Origin: Desulfobacteraceae bacterium UBA5616
GTDB lineage: Bacteria; Desulfobacterota; Desulfobacteria; Desulfobacterales; UBA5616
Length of the DNA: 6,777 nt
Reading direction: 5' to 3'
Assembly: GCA_002423615.1 (NCBI GenBank)
Contig: DIKO01000004.1
Span: forward strand, 6,785 to 13,561
Shown one piece after another: positions 5,004 to 6,777 of this stretch (the stretch's first letter is position 1; each line of letters opens with the position of its first letter). A program made the translations under genes and the position numbers. Under the pieces are notes generated by a model. The model saw only the letters and a program-made list of their open reading frames with translations, was not told the origin of the DNA and ran no database searches.

Positions 5004-6545
5004 ATGATGAAACACGACGGCAAACGAAAATTCTATTGGTCCATCATTCCCATCACCATCGTATTGGCGATTTTCTTCACCCTGGGAACGGCTTCCGCCG
5101 GCCGGAAGGACCTGGACAACATCCGGTCCGCCATCAAGGCAAAAAACCACAAATGGGTGGCGGACACCACATCGGTTTCCGGACTCTCCCTGGAGCAAAA
5201 AAAGAACCGCGCCGGCATGAACATGGATGAGGAACTGGCGCCGAGCCCTGACGAATCCACACCCGCTCCGGACGACATGACCACGGCCGCCCCGGCCACC
5301 CTGGACTGGCGGAGTTTCGAGGGGATCAACTACGTGTCCCCGGTGAAAAACCAGGGCAACTGCGGCAGCTGCTGGGCCTTTGCCACCACCGCGGCGCTGG
5401 AATCCCAGGTGATGCTGTTCACGGGCGGGTCCCTCATCGATCTGTCCGAGCAGATCCTGGTCTCCTGCAGCGGGACCGGTACCTGTTCCGGCGGGTCTTC
5501 CCTCAGCGCTACGGGCTTCATCCAGGACGTGGGCCTGCCGGTCGAGACCTGCCTTCCGTACACGGCCACCGACAGCTCCTGCAACAACGCCTGTGCGGAC
5601 TGGGTGAACAACACGTTCGGCATCGTGGGGTGGCACCGGGCAAGCTCCACCACCATCACCGTGGACGACATCAAGACCGGTCTCTACCTTTACGGGCCGG
5701 TGGTGGCCACCATGTACGTCTATAACGACTTCTACTACTACCGCACCGGCATCTACAAGTACACCACCGGCTCCTACATCGGTGCGCATGCCGTCCTGGT
5801 GGTGGGGTACGACGACTTCAACCAGTGCTTCATCGTGAAGAACAGCTGGGGAACCGGATGGGGTGAAGCCGGGTACTTCAAGATCGCCTACAGCGAAGTG
5901 GGAGGAACGAGCAAATTCGGTTATTCCGCCCTGGTGTACGAAGGCCACGAAGAGCCGATCATCATCGATCCGGTTGCCCCGGCCGCCGAGATCGCCTCCC
6001 CGACAGACGGGTCGAGCCTTGTGGGAATCGCCACCATCAGCGTAGCCACACCCAGCGGCAGCGCCGTCAGCAAGGTGGAGATGTACGTCGACGGGGCATT
6101 GTTCACCACGGACAGCGTTTCTCCGTTTAGCTATGCGTGGGACACGGCCAAGACCAACAACGGGAATCACTCGCTGAAGGCCGTGGCCTATGATGCTTCG
6201 GGGAACACCGGCGCCTCCAGCCCGGTGACCGTGAACGTGGCCAACCTGGCCGCCGACGAAACCGCGCCTATCCCCAGGATTTTATCACCGACAACCGGAA
6301 CGACCGTGTCCAAGACGGTTAAGGTGAAGATCAGCGCCACGGACGACCAGGGCCTTGCGCAGCTCTCCCTCTACTGCAATGAAAAGCTGCTCCGCGCCGC
6401 AGCCGTCACCGGAACCAGCGTGGCCATGGATGTTTCCTGGAACACCAGCAAATTCGTGCCCAAAAGTACCGTTATCCTCAAAGCAGTGGCAACCGACACG
6501 GCCGGGAATGAGGGAACATATCCTGTAAATATTGTTATAAAATAG
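5004..6545 (+). CDS. Secreted papain-family (C1A) cysteine protease with two C-terminal Ig-like domains
   Basis: This 513-aa preproprotein has a signal peptide at 1-32 (hydrophobic 13-28, cleavage likely after TASA), a short propeptide at about 33-97 (KNHKWVADTTSVSGLSLEQK, without the ERFNIN motif of cathepsin-L-like proteases), a C1A catalytic domain at about 98-315, and two Ig-like domains at about 325-413 and 421-512. Catalytic residues are complete: Gln117 and Cys123 in NQGNCGSCWAF, His262 in GAHAVLVVGY, and Asn280 in VKNSWGTGWG. Cys120, Cys155 and Cys161 (LVSC...CSGG) match the papain disulfide cysteines, which fits an exported enzyme. The first Ig-like domain carries VEMYVDGALF...SPFSYAWDT...LKAVAYDASGNTG; the second is a diverged copy ending LKAVATDTAGNEG. 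These repeats probably tether or space the enzyme at the surface or bind polymers. ATG 5007 is an equally good start. It shares the operon and the sigma-54 promoter with the inhibitor. Confidence 0.95.
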   Translation: MMKHDGKRKFYWSIIPITIVLAIFFTLGTASAGRKDLDNIRSAIKAKNHKWVADTTSVSGLSLEQKKNRAGMNMDEELAPSPDESTPAPDDMTTAAPATLDWRSFEGINYVSPVKNQGNCGSCWAFATTAALESQVMLFTGGSLIDLSEQILVSCSGTGTCSGGSSLSATGFIQDVGLPVETCLPYTATDSSCNNACADWVNNTFGIVGWHRASSTTITVDDIKTGLYLYGPVVATMYVYNDFYYYRTGIYKYTTGSYIGAHAVLVVGYDDFNQCFIVKNSWGTGWGEAGYFKIAYSEVGGTSKFGYSALVYEGHEEPIIIDPVAPAAEIASPTDGSSLVGIATISVATPSGSAVSKVEMYVDGALFTTDSVSPFSYAWDTAKTNNGNHSLKAVAYDASGNTGASSPVTVNVANLAADETAPIPRILSPTTGTTVSKTVKVKISATDDQGLAQLSLYCNEKLLRAAAVTGTSVAMDVSWNTSKFVPKSTVILKAVATDTAGNEGTYPVNIVIK

Positions 6546-6573
6546 GTTGAAGGCTTGCCGTCTCGTTGCGGAG

Positions 6574-6624
6574 GTCGGTTTCATTCAGCGCCCAGGAAAC
6601 CGCGTCACAGTGACATAAACCGAC
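6574..6624. repeat. Nested inverted repeats in the 3' gap after the protease
   Basis: GTCGGTTT (6574-6581) pairs with AAACCGAC (6617-6624), and inside it GTCAC-A-GTGAC (6604-6614) forms a perfect 5-bp dyad. The stretch 6546-6668 holds no gene I can support. The repeats could be an RNA structure in the operon's 3' end, an operator, or part of a small RNA ending at the terminator that follows. Confidence 0.4.
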
Positions 6625-6668
6625 TTCTTCCGATCATGGAGGCAAAACAATCCCAGCTTGAGCACAGA

Positions 6669-6708
6669 GCTAAAAGACCGCCCGGGTTTTCCCGGGCGGT
6701 CTTTTAGC
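6669..6708 (+). terminator. Strong rho-independent terminator, probably bidirectional
   Basis: An 18-bp perfect stem (6669-6686 with 6691-6708, core GACCGCCCGGG/CCCGGGCGGTC) has a TTTT loop. The stem ends in AAAA on one side and TTTT on the other, and more T follows (CATTTT), so it can act on both strands. It lies 123 nt after the protease stop codon and most likely ends the inhibitor-protease transcript. Confidence 0.9.
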
Positions 6709-6777
6709 ATTTTCGAGAATAAAAAATGCGGAGATTATTTTACTCTAAAGATTTGATGGCCCCGTAAAAAGTCAGCC

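Noticed and set aside
4551..6170. Long minus-strand open frame (539 codons) across the inhibitor and protease genes
   Set aside because: It lies antisense to two genes with clear family motifs, has a low-complexity Gly/Val/His/Arg-rich product typical of antisense shadows in GC-rich DNA, and matches no known domain.
6636..6707. 23-codon ORF running into the terminator
   Set aside because: A third of it is the terminator hairpin itself, there is no ribosome site, and the product shows no recognisable feature.
1..6777. CRISPR array, tRNA, rRNA or complete insertion sequence
   Set aside because: No regularly spaced repeats, no cloverleaf or rRNA-like stretches, and no transposase gene with terminal repeats were seen on reading both strands.

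Overview
The window looks like chromosomal DNA of a GC-rich, Gram-negative bacterium. A sigma-54 activator beside a GG-N10-GC promoter, a papain-like protease with Ig-like repeats, and REP-type palindromes all fit a deltaproteobacterium (Desulfobacterota, Desulfobacterales-like). That assignment is inferred from gene style and not proven.

Layout, left to right. (a) 1-1119: the 3' part of a large beta-rich, probably exported protein that begins outside the window, followed by a hairpin at 1130-1157. (b) 1159-1557: a short ORF whose body resembles only the C-terminal end of AbiEii-type nucleotidyltransferase toxins, probably a 5'-truncated remnant. (c) 2400-1588 on the minus strand: a complete alpha/beta hydrolase, convergent with (b). 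(d) 2401-2729: a divergent gap holding two facing REP-like hairpins (2453-2543), a possible 25-codon ORF and a weak candidate sigma-70 promoter. (e) 2730-4241: a GAF / AAA+ / Fis-type HTH activator of sigma-54 RNA polymerase. (f) 4242-4512: an AT-rich control region with two ACCACCCCTT repeats 31 bp apart, an IHF-like site, T-tracts and a near-consensus sigma-54 promoter. (g) 4513-4989 and 5004-6545: a two-gene operon encoding an exported chagasin-family (I42) cysteine protease inhibitor and an exported papain-family (C1A) protease with two C-terminal Ig-like domains. (h) 6546-6777: a gene-free tail with inverted repeats and a strong terminator (6669-6708).

The most interesting unit is (e)-(g): a protease and a cognate-type inhibitor made from one message, inhibitor first, apparently switched on by an enhancer-dependent sigma-54 promoter whose likely activator is the adjacent gene. 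The activator has a GAF sensor and no receiver domain, so a small ligand or redox signal, and not a kinase, would release the protease/inhibitor pair. The parts are visible in the sequence. The link between activator and operon is inferred from adjacency and promoter type.
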